NCBI GenBank assembly: GCA_036186865.1
Contig: AP025065.1
Span: forward strand, 7,769,709 to 7,833,708
Direction of reading: 5' to 3'
DNA: 64,000 bases
From: Eustoma russellianum
Lineage: Eukaryota; Streptophyta; Magnoliopsida; Gentianales; Gentianaceae
Part shown: positions 46,672-59,035 of the stretch, piece by piece
Layout: each line of letters opens with the position of its first letter
Numbering within the stretch: the first letter of the stretch is position 1
Program-made: the position numbers and the translations under genes
The notes under the pieces: model-generated
The model's database searches: none
What the model saw: only the letters and a program-made list of their open reading frames with translations
Told to the model about the DNA's origin: nothing

Positions 46672-47520
46672 TCATGTTAATCCAAAAATCAACATATCAT
46701 CAACATATAAACAAACAATGACACAACCTGAATCCTCAACTTTACTATAAATGCAACGATCACTTTCGTTCACAATGTAACCATTGGAAATCATAGCATT
46801 ATCAAATTTTTCATGCCATTTCTTTGGCGCTTGTTTAAGACCATGCAAGGACTTCTTAAGTCTACACACCTTGTATTCTTGTCCTTGAACAATCACACCT
46901 TCCGGTTGATGCATATAAATCTCTTCATCTAGATCACCATTTAAGAAAGCCATTTTTACATTCATTTGGTGTATCACCAACTTTTTAATAGAAGCTAAAG
47001 CCACTAAAACTCTAATACTTGTTATCCTTGCTACCGGTGAATACGTATCAAAATAATCAATTCCCTCTTGTTGGGTAAACCCCTTGGCAACTAGTCTTGC
47101 CTTAAACTTATCAATTGTACCATCAGCCTTTAGTTTCTTCATAAAGACCCATTTACAACTGATAGGTTTACACCTCCTTGGCAATTCTACTAGTTTCCAA
47201 GTATTGTTACTAAGAATAGACTCGAGTTCAGTGTTTGTAGATTCTTTCCAAAACTTAACATCTATGGACTTCATAGCCTCTTTATAAGTCTTAGGAACTT
47301 CTTCTAAAATAAAGGCAGTAATAAACCTCTGTCTTTTGCTTCTCCTAGGCAAAGAAATAACCTCATCACTAGGTTTAATATCAGACTCACCAAGTTCAAA
47401 ACTAGTATTACTTACTTTCTCTTGTTTTATTGGAAATTTAAGTTCAAAGAATTCAGCATCCTTAGACTCAATAATCGTACCATTATCTAAATTCATAAAC
47501 CTATATGCTGCACTATTCAA
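46672..47520 (-). pseudogene. TE7 reverse transcriptase
   Basis: A long open segment with ISCKWVFMKKLKADGTIDKF, HQMNVKMAFLNGDLDEEIYM (Asn where Asp is usual), KSLHGLKQAPKKWHEKFD and YVDDMLIFG. The polymerase boxes are readable and the frame ends shortly after YVDD. Confidence 0.9.
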
Positions 47521-47799
47521 AGCATATCCAAAAAATACACAATCTTTCGTTTTAGAAGCAATTTTACTCCTTTTGAACTAAGGGATTCCAACTTTGGCTA
47601 AACACCCCTACATTTCCAAATAATTCAAGTTGGGTGCATAATCTTTCCAAAGTTCATAAGGAGTTAACTTGTTTTCTTATGTGCTATTCTATTAAGAATA
47701 TGACATGCTGAAAGTATAGCCTCACCCCACATATTACTTGACAATCCGGAACTTTAGAGCATTGTATTAATTATATCTTTAAGTGTCCTATTTTTCCTT

Positions 47800-48333
47800 T
47801 CAGTAATACCATTGGATTGAGGAGTATACGGAGGTGTGAACTCGTGTATAATTGTCTTCACAAAATCTTTGTAAAGACGAAGCGTTATACTCACCACCTC
47901 TATCCGACCTTACCTTTTTAATCCTTTTATCTAATTGATTCTCAACTTCGTTCTTGTATTTAATAAACATACTTTCAGCTTCATCCTTGTTACTAAGCAA
48001 GTAAACCTTAGCAAACCTAGACAAATCATCTATAAAGATGATGTAATACCGTTTACCACCTTTACTCATAGTGTTCTTAAAATCTCCTAGATCACTGTGA
48101 CTTAATTCTAATTTCTATGTTGCTCTATTAACTAACTTGAAGAGTTCCTTATGATGTTTCCCTTCAATACAATAGTGACACTTAGAAAGCTTGTTCTCAT
48201 TATTTACTTCAATTAGATTGGTATTCTCTAACCTTCTAATTGCATCAGCATTAACATGTCCTAACCTAGCATGCCATAAATGAAAGGAATCAACAATATA
48301 CACAGAAGTAGATGCATTCTTATTATTCAACAA
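47800..48333 (-). pseudogene. TE7 integrase
   Basis: 48333-48115 carries the zinc region (LWHARLGHVNADAIRRL, CHYCIEGKHHKE). 48069-47800 carries the core start (YYIIFIDDLSRFAKVYLL, VRSDRGGEYNAS). A frameshift separates them, and the Glu region (about 47780-47830) is decayed. Confidence 0.83.
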
Positions 48334-48803
48334 ATAGCATCAAGTACAAAAAAAAACCCGGAACAAAAACTTTTTCCAATAAACTCCCCACTCTTAGATA
48401 GCACAAGTTTATCAGAATCAAAAACAAGTTTAATATTAGCCCTGTTCAGAAGTGCTCCAGAAATCAGATTCCTCCGAATCGTAGGAACATGTAGCACATT
48501 GCTTAACTTTAGCTTTTTACCAGAGGTCAACTTGAGGATCACTTTTCCCTTTCCGATCACTCAGGTTGCTTGTGCATCCCCTAGAAAGACTTGGTCTCCA
48601 CTGTCTATATCTTGATAATCAAGAAACAGATCTCTGCTGGTCGCAATATGTCTGGTGGCTCTAGTATCCACCACCCATTCTGCCACAACTCTGACAAGGT
48701 TTACCTCATCGACGACGACTGCAGTGATTGTCTCGTCTTCCACCAAATCTGCGTTTGATCGTCCTTCAGCAAGGTTGGAATGGTTGCTTGATTGTCCTTC
48801 CAT
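48327..48803 (-). pseudogene. TE7 protease region
   Basis: AEWVVDTRATRHIATSRDLF contains the active-site position with Arg where Gly is expected (Asp-Thr-Gly to Asp-Thr-Arg). Downstream, KLSNVLHVPTIRRNLISGAL is typical of the region between protease and integrase. The frame stays open across the junction. Confidence 0.82.
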
Positions 48804-49550
48804 TTGTTGTAGAAGAACGCCTTATGACCCTACTTTCCACAAACCCAACAAGCACCCTTTGGTTGTGCTTTATATTGTCCCTGCAATTTTGCTTTACCTT
48901 TAGGCTTGTTGGATTGAAATCTTAGCTTCTTGGCAACATGTTCCATGACGTTGGATTTTGTATCTCCTTCATCACCACTTGCATCTTCAAGCCTGTTGTT
49001 TTCCTCTATACGGATGTTTTTGATTACACTATCCATAGAGAGTTTGGTGTCGTCGTGCTTGCCTCTCTTCTTGTATTTTTTCCAAAAAGAAAGAAGCTTT
49101 TCTATTAGAGCAGCAGCCTGGAAGGTTTCATCAATCTTTATTCCTTCCTGTTCAATATTGTCCACCAGTTGTTGAAACTGATGAGGCCATTGATGGATAT
49201 GTGGTCAACCATCTGAAACTTGAGAAATTCGTTGACCACATACTTCCTTTTTCTGGCATCTTCAGAACCATATTTGTTATGAAGGGCTTTCCAATTCCTT
49301 TGCTGATTGTGACATAAATATCAAACAGCGAATTTGAGAGAAAATGAAGAATATGTCCTCTACATGTGACGTTGTCTGCATCATACTTGAGCGCTTCTCC
49401 ATGTTTAGTAGGTCTCTTCTTTGTCAGAACGTAGGAGACAGGCAGCATCTCAAGAAAGAAGAGAACTTTTGCAGACTACCTCTTGAAGAACTTTCCATCA
49501 AAAGGTTCTAATCTTGACATATCCAGAACAGCGGGTTGTTTGGTTGCCAT
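48800..49550 (-). pseudogene. TE7 gag
   Basis: The ATG at 49550 opens MATKQPAVLDMSRLEPFDGK. The ATG is 23 nt from the LTR end. Frameshifts near 49450 and 49160 split the gag. The C-terminal part (FQSNKPKGKAKLQGQYKAQ, ACWVCGK) contains the first Cys pair of the zinc knuckle. Confidence 0.8.
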
Positions 49551-49573
49551 TACAGTAAAATTGCTTTTAAGAT

Positions 49574-50419
49574 TGTTAGACAAACAGCGAAAGAATAGAC
49601 AAACAAACAATATCAACACAATAAGATTGCCGAGACGTGATAGAAATCACTTTCCTTAAAAGCAATTTCGCCTCCACCGGTTGAGCAAGGTGAACTACAA
49701 ATGAATGCTTCCCAGAATTTAACGGCTTCACTTGTTCATTTGCTCTACGAAAAAGGGATTGAACTTGCAAAGAGAAGTGTTTGAATATAGAGGAGAGGAT
49801 GAAAGCAAGATTGCTGAAAACTACATAATTTTTGCAAAGTTGTAGTATATTCTTTAAGATAGCCAAGCCGTGTATTTATAGGCATAAGTCAGATGGAAAA
49901 CACACATTGAAAACCTATTTCATCATTTTACTACTCCTCCAAGTTAGTTGAATAACGTTCACAAATGAAGGGAGATGATTCTTGGATCAAAAGATGCAAT
50001 TCAAAGTGAAGAGTTCTGTGTTTTGGTAGATCGATCAATCGGTGTCACTTCGATCGATCGATGTCATCGATCAACGTTGGACAAGAAGTTCCATTTTTGC
50101 TTCCTGACCACATAGATCGATCGATGTGACAGATCGAACACTTCGATCGATCCATGTCATCTATCTATGTTGGATAGAAAGTTCCAACTTTGCACCATGC
50201 CACATCGATCGATCGATGTCATCGATCTACGTCCAACAGATCACTCAACTTTATTTCAGCTTTCACTTGGGTCGATCCAACTCACACATGGATCGATCCA
50301 AGTGATTTCTTTCAAGTTTAAAGTGTTCAAATCATCAATCAAACTCCCAAACAACAACACACATGTTTTTATATAAGTTTGGAGTACATTTTAAAGTACT
50401 TTAACATACTTTTCCAAAA
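49574..50419 (-). repeat. TE7 5' LTR
   Basis: 846 bp with an ATCGAT array at about 50029-50304 and a TATA box at 49873-49880 (minus strand). Confidence 0.9.
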
Positions 50420-50424
50420 GAAAT

Positions 50425-50989
50425 GTCATTTCTATCGACCAACGAATAAAAGAGTTTTTGGGAGTGATAGACTATCACAAACCAGTTTAATCAAAGGGAA
50501 GCCTATTCTGATGAAGACTTGAAGCCAAAATGTATTTTCTTGAATGCAGACGATGTTGTTGACCTTTATGAAAATTGGTCTCTTCTGTTTTTAAAGAGAA
50601 GAGCAAAGTATCTTCATGTTCTAACGTCTCCATTTATAGCTCATAGGTTTGGCTTTGCAATTATTACCTATTAGTTTAATGATCAGAGAAGAATTTAGTT
50701 ATTCAAATATCAAAATGTTTGCTTCTGTTGGTGATATCAATGAGTATTATTGCAGAGATCTTTTTTTTGACGATTGACTAATACGCTTTAATTTAAAGAT
50801 AAAACAGACAGTCTTTGAGGGTGGGTGAAGTTTGCACTAAAAGGGAATCTGGAGAATATTCAGCAGAAGGATCGGTGAGTTTTAGATCATAGGTCTTATC
50901 TATAAAATAGATAGAGTTTTAATTTATGGACCATTATTTATTTATTCTTTATTGAAGGACTGGCGGTACCGTCCGGGATTTTATTAATA
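50425..50989. other. Spacer right of TE7
   Basis: AT-rich host sequence after the GAAAT duplication. No ORF or RNA gene could be supported. Confidence 0.6.
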
Positions 50990-51735
50990 TAATTTACCTT
51001 CACTTGTAGCGGAGGAATAACGTGATTACATGTGTAGCCCTATGTCGACAGGAGACTCTCCCAAAAGAATTGAAATAAATACATGAGTCGCAAAGCAAAC
51101 CTAAGAAAGTAAGTGATAAAGACTAGCTAATTCGAAATACAATGGACTGTAGAATGACAACATATGAAGCATCTGATCATGCCGTGGCCACGAGGATGCA
51201 AAACCGGTCGAAGCAACCCTGTTCGCCTCAAGTGGGCAAAAGAAAAGGTCAATGGACAGCAAATGAAGAATAGTAGAAGCAGAAAATAATGCAACGAAGA
51301 GTGAGATCCACGTACCCGTGTTGCCTGGCCCGAAAGAGGACCAAGGTAACAATCCAAAAGTGTGCGCCAATCCAAATGGGAGACTTCATGCTGTAGTGGG
51401 TCCTGTGAAGGAAAGTGTACCTCAGAGAGCAGGCAAATCCAGAAAATAATCATGAGTATATAAGCATGAAGGTAGGCATAATAGGAGGTGAAAAAAGGTA
51501 ATTCAATGCGTACCCAAGTTGCCCGTAGCCATGATGGCCGGGGGCAACAACTATCAAAAATCGTCAACCCGCTGGGAGACAGAATTGCCGCAGGCACAAT
51601 GCAATCAAGGTGGTTGTGCCCCATGATGCGTATCACAACTGAGACAGCTTAAAGTCGGTAATGAAACATCAGGAAGAACGGGACCTCGAACATAGGGTGC
51701 AAGGAGGCTAGCTTGGGGTATGACAAGCAGGACCA
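50990..51735 (-). repeat. Unclassified interspersed repeat X2
   Basis: It begins ATTTTATTAATATAATTTAC, then GCGGAGGAATAACG and GATTACA, as in X1. Two internal subunits (CCACGTACCCGTGTTGCC near 51309 and TGCGTACCCAAGTTGCC near 51508, about 199 bp apart) are followed by similar CAATCCAAATGGGAGACTT and CAACCCGCTGGGAGACAGAA phrases. It is more GC-rich than its surroundings. Minus-strand ORFs of 169 and 89 codons are not recognisable proteins. Confidence 0.45.
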
Positions 51736-51775
51736 AGTTAAATTATTAACTTTTAATTATTATTATAATACCACC

Positions 51776-54333
51776 TGTAGCGCCTCTTCCGGGACTAGTG
51801 TACCACCCCGGCCCACACGTCATCCATGACGCAAGATAAATCAGCGGAAACGACATAAAATTTAAAACTAAAAAGGTAACATCCGTATAACCAAATGTAA
51901 TACAGCTGAAGCGAAACATATTCGAGAAAATAACTACTATGATCTCTAATACAAGCATCAATGGGAACGATCAACTAGAGAGTTAGCATAGCCTTTCCTC
52001 AATGTCTGTCATCCCAATTGGCCCACTCACCGTCGTCTTCCACGAATATCATCCCCTACTCGGGTTTGCCTGAAAAGAGATGAAGTATTTGTTCTTAGCA
52101 AAAAACAACGCTAGCAAGTAACCCGTTTATACACCTTACGGAATCACATACGACGAGTCACCAATACATAAAACGATGCCCAAAATAAAGTGCTCGGGTT
52201 AGCAAATATCATCGTTATAAATACCATTAGAAACAGATAAGTCACATAAACGAAACATAAATAAGGATCAAGCACGCATCGAGAAGAACATATTACAAAA
52301 CAGGTCATATGCACACAGCGTTTCATTCATGTCAAAACTCATTCTTCGTGACTTATGATGCATGCATTTCTCCAAAACATACACTGGACTAACTGAAGGC
52401 CCATACATATGCCTTCTTTTACAAGCATGTCATACATGTAGTTTCACAAACTGTTCGTACTTATTCTTATCTTATTCTTCGTGTAGCAGAACTTTATACC
52501 CTGTGGGTGATCAATCCACAGCAAAACGGAACTTTATACCTCGTGCTGAAAGGTCCACGGCCCCATAACAGAACTTTATACCCTGCTGTTGATTACAGGT
52601 CACACTTTTATACCCTACCATTGCATGCGTGACTTTTATACCCTGCATCAACCAGCAGCCCAAACTTGTCGTTTAAAACTTTGGTCTTTCTTTACGCACA
52701 CGTGTCTTTTCGCAAAACAAAACCCATGTCAGAATGCAAAATGCTTAAGTCGTGATGCCAATGCTCATGTCAAACCACAACCATCCCCTAATCATGTGCA
52801 CATACACTTTACGTATTGACTTCCGCACCACAAACCTCACACATATCTTAGCATAGCTCACTTGTACCCTTTCTCAACCTCTCGTATTACAAAGTCACGG
52901 CGAGTTCGTACTTAATCTTACTTTTTTACACTTAAGGTTACCCATCTCATCATACGTCGAGTATACCTCTATAGTACCTCTTGAACTCATACACTAGTCC
53001 TAATTATCACATAAAGGTCCCTCAAACCCCTTGTCGTTCATTCCCTAACATTCTTAAAGGTTCAGTTTAAATTATGCAAACTGGCCACATCGATCAGTCA
53101 ATGTGCCCCCACTGATCGATCGATGTCCAGCCCGAGGACTTCGATCGATCGATATCCTTATTTCTGAGCGATCGATGTCCTCCAGAAAGTTTCAATTCTG
53201 CACCCCCAGGACTTCGATTGATCGTTGTGGTCCATCTGATCGATCGATGTTCAATTTCCTGGACATCGATCGATCGATGTCCCTTAGTGACTGACTAATG
53301 TCCTCCAGAAAGTTTGGAAACTCTACCAGGGCCACTTGGATCGATCGATGTATTTCCAGGATCGATCCAAGTCCCTTTTCCTGTAGCTTTTCACCATATT
53401 TCACCCCAAAATCGACCATACTTCAACTCCCTTCATTCCAAGCCTATGAAACACCTATATTCAATCCTAAAACATGATTCCAACCTACCTATACACTCAC
53501 GACATCGCATTGAACCTTAATTATAGCCAATGACATGGATCCTGAACTTCCTACAGTTCCCTCCTTTGAATAAATCCGCAACCTTTCTAATCAATCCCCA
53601 AACTCAGCCGCCAACCGTTGTGCACTCACCAATCCTTCCTCAACAACCGAATTCCATCTAAAACACCAACAACAAGCATGGTAGATGTTCTCCAAAAGAC
53701 AATACACATCAAAAATGATATCTTTAGGACATATTTATCAAAATCAAGTAAATATCAACTATTCTCGGAAATTGGCCCAAAAGATTACAACTTTATTCAT
53801 TCAACAAGCGTACAACCACATTGTAGGACAATTAGCATTAATTGAACGAAATTACCAATGTGTGATCCAATTTTATCTTGCTAGAAAATAGGCCTATTAA
53901 TCAAAATTGCGTAAAGCGTATAGAAAAGTTACTTGCCTTCAAATCTAGAGGTTCTTACGGTGATTGGATTATGTTCTTGGACGGATTATACCTAGGATTG
54001 ATCGCGATCTCTTCTTCCTTCTTCCACTTTTTTTTTTCTCCTTTTCTCTCTTCCTTTCTCCCATTTCTTCCTCAGTTGATCTCCCCCTCCCTTTTCCCTT
54101 ATAACCAACGGTAAACAGGGGGAGTTATGCTAGTTGTGTAGCTTCCCCCAACAATTAATTAAGGGAGGACAATTTTGGTATTTTGGCCTGATTTCCTTAG
54201 TTTCTTTTTTTAATTATTTTTCTACCTAAATCACATTTAACTAAGCCTTATAAACATATATAATTATCAAACGTATATTCTTAATCTATTTTAATTATTT
54301 AACACTAGGCTCGGGAAAACACGGGGTATGACA
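51776..54333 (-). repeat. TE8 3' LTR
   Basis: 2558 bp. ATCGAT array at about 53085-53375, including a 22-bp perfect palindrome centred near 53271. A CTTTATACCCTG-type repeat spans about 52490-52650. Near 51780-51820 it lacks a segment present in the other LTR (59075-59140). Confidence 0.88.
52490..52650. repeat. Five-copy ACTTTATACCCTG repeat in TE8 LTR
   Basis: The phrase (A)CTTTATACC(C/T)-TG recurs near 52491, 52529, 52569, 52606 and 52634, with unequal spacers that include GATCAATCCACAG and GGTCCACGGCC. The other LTR has the same set at 59815-59970. Confidence 0.85.
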
Positions 54334-54347
54334 TTCAACCCTCTTAC
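54334..54347 (-). other. TE8 polypurine tract
   Basis: GTAAGAGGGTTGAA on the minus strand directly before the 3' LTR, in the same context (ACTTTTTGTAAG) as in TE3. Confidence 0.78.
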
Positions 54348-54377
54348 AAAAAGTTTTGTCCTTGAAGCTTATGTACC

Positions 54378-55536
54378 TTAAGTGAAGAGTTGAGGATATT
54401 TCTCCTGCGTCTGTTCTTCGAGTTCCCACATGGCTTCCTGCTCATAGTGATTACTCCAATGGACCTTTACATAAGGAATCACTCTCCTCCATAGCACTTG
54501 TTCCTTACGGTCTACGATTCTCACCGGTACTTCCTCATAAGTAGTATCACCATTTAGCTCCAACGGTTGTGCTTCCAGTACATGACTCGGATCCGTCACA
54601 TATTTCCTTAATTGTGAGACGTGGACTTGCGCCAATAGTGGGGGTAATGCCAATCGATATGCCAAGTTTCCCACTTTCTCCAATATCTCATAGGGACCAC
54701 TAAAACGTGGGCTTAACTTGTCTTTCACTCCAAACCTCATAATACCCTTCATGAGTGACACTCTTAGATAAACCTTTTCATCCACAGCCAATTCCAACGG
54801 TCGTTATTTGGAATCCACCCAGATTTTATTACGGTCCTGAGCCGTCTTGAGTCTGTCTCGAATAACCTTCACCTTCTCTAATGTCCTCTCAAGCAGTTCA
54901 GATTTGGTGATGGTCCTCACACCAACTTCTTCCCAATACACGGGAAACCTACACTTCCGTCTATACAACGCTTCAAGGAGGGCCATGTCAATTACACTGT
55001 GGTGACTGTTATTATATGAGAGTTTAATTAATTATATCATTCCATCCCAACTTCCTTTGAAGGCTAGGGCACAAGCCCTTAGCATGTCTTCTAAGGTCTG
55101 AATAGTCCGTCTGGACTGTCTATCGGTTTGAGGATGATAAGATGTACTCATCCTCAACTCTATGCCCATGGCTCTCTGAAATTCTGCCTAGAATTTTGGA
55201 GGTAAACCGTGGGTCTCGGTCAGATACTATGCTCACTGGAACACCATGTAGGCTGACAATATTGTCCATGTACAGATTCACCAACTTATCCAAGGATGTC
55301 TCGCTCGAGACAGGTAAAAAATATGCAGACTTGGTTAATCGGTCTACAACAATCCAAATCATGTCGTTCCCGTATCTCGTCTTTGGTAAACCGGCTATGA
55401 AATCCATCGTGATGTGCTCCCATTTCCATTGTGGGATTTCCAACAGCATCAATAATCCACCAAGCCATTGGTGTTCAGCCTTAACTTGTTGGCAAACTAG
55501 ACATCTCTTGATAAACTCTGCAATATGTATTTTCAT
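54378..55536 (-). pseudogene. TE8 integrase and chromodomain-like tail
   Basis: CLVCQQVKAEHQWLGGLL, then ITMDFIAGLPKTR (Asp) and VSIVSDRDPRFTSK (Asp). The Glu region near 55090-55140 is out of frame. 54986-54804 and 54797-54378 carry YRRKCRFPVYWEEVG, FSGPYEILEKVGNLAYRLAL and the C-terminal VPVRIVDRKEQVLWRRV, HWSNHYEQEAMWELEEQ. Confidence 0.87.
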
Positions 55537-56025
55537 TCCGGACCACCAATAATATGCTTGAGATCTCTGTACATCTTGGAGCTACCAGGATGTATTGATA
55601 ACCTCGAACTGTGAGCCTTGGTGTAATGTTCAAAGCTGCCAAAGTATTCATTGTGGACTCCACCACATCCAAACCAAATTCTTCCATTTCTCTTTCCAGT
55701 GGTGATTGTCGTGCATGATTGGATTTTCTGCTTAACGCATCTGCCACCTTATTAGCTTTACCCAGGTGATAATGAATGGCCAAGTCGTAGTTTTTCAGCA
55801 GTTCTAACCATCTCTGCTTCATGTTTAACTTCTTCTGGGAGTACTTTCGGCTCTTGTGATCGGTAAACACCACGCATTTCTCTCCATATAAGTAGTGCCA
55901 TCAAATCTTTAGAGCGAACACAACTGCATCTAGTTCAAGGTCGTGCGTCAGATAGTTTTGTTCATAAGGCTTTAGTTGCATTAAGGCATAAACGATGACT
56001 CATTCATGTTGAATCAAAGCACACC
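55537..56025 (-). pseudogene. TE8 RNase H C-terminal part
   Basis: MQLKPYEQNYLTHDLELDAV-like sequence runs into VFTDHKSRKYSQKKLNMKQR and HLGKANKVADALSRKSNHAR. A few bases are missing around the KSLKYLF box. Confidence 0.82.
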
Positions 56026-56094
56026 CTACAAGTGATGTATTAGACCAAACTCGATTTGGATGCAAAATCATAACTTATGCTACACTTTACGTAC
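56026..56094 (-). other. TE8 intron in RNase H (69 bp)
   Basis: Minus strand GGTCTAT|GTACGTAAAG...CATCACTTGTAG|GGTGTG, phase 1, in the same codon as TE3 intron 3. The next residues read CALIQH. Without splicing the frame hits TAA at once. Confidence 0.68.
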
Positions 56095-57118
56095 ATAGAC
56101 CATTCTTCGACGCATCACTATAGATCACAAATCCATCAGTACCGGAGGTTTGAGCCAATACTGGGGTTGTGGTTAACTTCATCTTGAGTTCTGAGAAGCT
56201 TTTCTTGCATTCAGCTGTCCATTCAAACTTAGACTTCTTCTGGGTAAGACGGCTGAGGGGTACCGCTATCGTTAAGAATCCCTCGACAAACTTCCTGTAA
56301 TAGCTAGCTAGACCCAAGAAACTTTGCACTTCAGTGACATTCGTGGGTCTAGGCCATTTAGTAATAGCTTCCACCTTCTTAGGATCCACAACAATCCTCT
56401 CTTCTGATATCACGTGAACAAGGAAGGTCACACTCTTCAGCCAGAACTTGCATTTGCTGAATTTGACGTACAGTTGTTTATGCCTCAGTATGCCCAAGAT
56501 GACTCTCAGATGTTGAGTGTGGGTTTGTTCGTCAGGAGAATAAACAATAATATCATCTATGAATACCATCACAAACTTATCTAACTGTTCTCGAAAGACG
56601 GTATTCATGAGGTCCATAAAGGTGAGAGGGGCATTTGTTAATCCAAATGGCATCACTAGGAACTCATAGTGGCCATATCTTGTATGAAAGGCTGTCTTCA
56701 CGATGTCTTCGGCCTTCACCCGCAGCTAGTGGTACCCTGACCGGAGGTCAATCTTGGAGAAAATCCTAGAACCCTATAGTTGGTCAAACAGATCCTTGAT
56801 TCACGGCAGTGGGTACTTATTCTTGATGGTAATTTTATTCAACTCTTGATAGTCGATACAGAGCCTCATGCTACCATCCTTCTTCTTAACGAATAGAACA
56901 GGTGCTTCCCAAGGTGACACACTAGGGCAAATAAATTTCTTGTCCCGCAGCTCCTGAAGTTGTCCTTTTAGTTCTCTCAATTCTGCAGGAGCCATTCTGT
57001 AAGGCGCTTTAGAAATAAGATTGGCACTTGGAATTAGGTTTATCTCGAACTCGAATTTCCTCGGAGGTGGCACTACCAGCAGTTCTTCTGAGAATAGATC
57101 CAGAAATTTGTTGACCAC
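56095..57118 (-). pseudogene. TE8 reverse transcriptase and RNase H start
   Basis: SKAPYRMAPAELRELKGQLQ, VLFVKKKDGSMRLCIDYQEL, FSKIDLRSGYH, FLVMPFGLTNAPLTFM, FIDDIIVYSPDEQ and LGLASYYRKFVEGF are present, ending in GFVIYSDASKNGL at the RNase H intron. Three or more stops lie near 56735-56800. There is no intron at the site of TE3 intron 2. Confidence 0.9.
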
Positions 57119-57119
57119 T

Positions 57120-57615
57120 GGAATCTGTTCAAATAATGGTATCTCTTAGGGCGCATCCACTGCATACGCCAAGAACCCCTCGGCATCTTTCCTTAAGGCC
57201 CTGCAGGCTTGGGTAGTTGTCATATACACCTTCTTAGGGATTTTATTCCTCTGCGCCTCACCATGGAATGTTATGTCATCCATCCTGGAATTCTTGTCTG
57301 TCACTTGTTTCGACCGACAATCAATGTTGGTGTGATACTTGGCCAACCAGTCCAATCCTAATATAACGTCAAAGTCATACATCTGAATGGAAATTAGCGT
57401 GGCAAGGAATGTTTGCTCTCCAAACTCCAACTCACAATTCTGGTACTATTGGTGCGAAATCATAATTTGATCTCCGGCCGCTTGAACATGATACAGAGTC
57501 TCTAACCACTCAGGTAATTCGCCAAGTTGTTTGATGAATTTCTTCGCCACGAAAGAGTGGCTCGCGCCGTTATCAAAGAGCACGTTGGTAGGTATCTTAT
57601 TTACTAAAATTGCTC
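57120..57615 (-). pseudogene. TE8 aspartic protease
   Basis: VLFDNGASHSFVAKKF carries Asn in place of the Ser in the DSG motif. The FDVILGLDWLAKYHTNIDC motif follows. Stops occur near 57443 and 57144. Confidence 0.85.
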
Positions 57616-57700
57616 CTAAAATCATAAAAAGTTTCACACAAGGATTAAGCACGTAAAGATTCAATTCTAATCAAAATTTAAACTTAATCTTAAATTTTAC
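57616..57700 (-). other. TE8 intron 1 at the gag/protease junction (85 bp)
   Basis: Minus strand GACAG|GTAAAATTT...TTTATGATTTTAG|GAGCA. Splicing joins DVVTG to AILVNK, the same codon and phase as TE3 intron 1. Unspliced, the frame reads two more codons and then TAA. Confidence 0.75.
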
Positions 57701-57782
57701 CTGTCACCACATCGATGGCCTCTTGAACGTCCGTGTCCGTCATGAGATGCACTCGGGCATTTGTTCTCGTCTTAGCCTTTGT

Positions 57783-58775
57783 TTATGGCGCCGTCTCTCC
57801 CAGAGCATTCTTCTTCAGCTCTGGACAGTCTCTAATCAGATGGCCCACTTGGCCACAACGATAACATGCTCCAACCAACTTTTTGCATTCTCCAGCATGG
57901 CTTTTGTTATAGTGTGGGCAAACTTCCACAGCCTGCTGGACTACCGGGTTCTGCAGTTGGGGTCTCTGAAAATTTCCCACTGGGCCTCTGTTTGGAATCT
58001 TGACCAACCGTCCAGGTCTACAGTCCACTCTCATTTCCTCTCTTAGCCTATTTCCTCTGTCGGAGAATCCTACACCGGCCTTCCTTGCCACTATTATACG
58101 GAAGTCACTCTCCACATGGAAACATTTGTCTAACATATCCTCGTAGGTTTTCATTCCGGCGTTCACTATTGTTGATTGTATTCTTGAGTCCAAACCCATT
58201 TCAAACTTCGCCATCTTAAGGGGATTATCGGACATAATCGTAGGAGAAAACTTTCCCAAGGCATGAAAACGGTCGGCGTATTCCGATACTGTCATCTGAC
58301 CCTGCTCAAGTCGGTCGAATGTTCTGATATTGTTCAGAATTTCTGTCTCTGGTACGTGATACTTGAGGAAAGCATCACAGAATTGTGCCCAAGAGATCGG
58401 TGGGGTCATCTTCAATAGCATACTGGCCCACCACTCACCTGCCTTGCCACTCAGAAGGGGTGTGACCACATCAACTTTAATCTCTTTCGTCACTTGCACC
58501 TGTCAGAAACACATCTTTACCTCAGCCAACCAGTACTGAGCCTCCTTAAGATTAGTGCATCCCGCAAACTCAGAAACTCTGACCTTTCTCATCTCTCCGT
58601 ATAAGAAACGAATGTTATGCTGTGGTAGCGGAGGAAGCGGAGGTTGCTGCTACTGAGCGTAACCTTGGGCAATCACAATTAGTGCATCTATGAGCATCTA
58701 GGATAATACCACTTGAGGTGACTGATTCTCTTGTCTATTGCCAGAGTTCCCGGTGTTATCTCTTCCTGGAGGCAT
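57783..58775 (-). pseudogene. TE8 gag with zinc knuckle
   Basis: Starts MPPGRDNTGNSGNRQENQSP at 58775, with stops near 58698 and 58500. From 58499 a long frame carries the retrotransposon gag domain (LSGKAGEWWASMLL, YADRFHALGKFSP) and the knuckle CYRCGQVGHLIRDC (about 57873-57832). A TAA at 57780-57782 follows, and the frame then continues in phase to the intron donor. Confidence 0.88.
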
Positions 58776-59035
58776 TCTCTCTGAAAGGTCCACATTTTCA
58801 TTAGCAATCAGTAAACACAGAATATTACTGAAAGCTCGAACGCATGAAGGTGTGTGGGGTATGAAACTAAAGAATGTACGAAAATTACTTGTTATACGCG
58901 CTCGCACACACCCAACCCCGATCATTCTTAAACACTAGACATTCAATGCTTATCCCTAAGGTCAAACTTAAGGGAAAAAGTCTTGTCTTAAGTTGTAAAA
59001 GATCATGAACCTATGTTTCCGAAATAGATCTGAAG

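Larger units (their letters stand above)
44371..50419 (-). mobile_element. TE7: Ty1/Copia LTR retrotransposon, minus strand
   Basis: 6049 bp with target duplication GAAAT at 44366-44370 and 50420-50424. The LTRs are 845 bp (44371-45215) and 846 bp (49574-50419). It is related to TE2: similar LTR ends, the same short leader and the same ATCGAT array. Gag, protease, integrase, RT and RNase H are in order but broken by several frameshifts. The outer end of the 5' LTR is TTTTGGAAAAG on the minus strand, where the other LTR has TGTCGGAAAAG. Confidence 0.9.

Noticed and set aside
51127..51636. 169-codon minus-strand ORF in repeat X2 as a gene
   Set aside because: Same reasons as X1. The subunit repetition explains the open frame.
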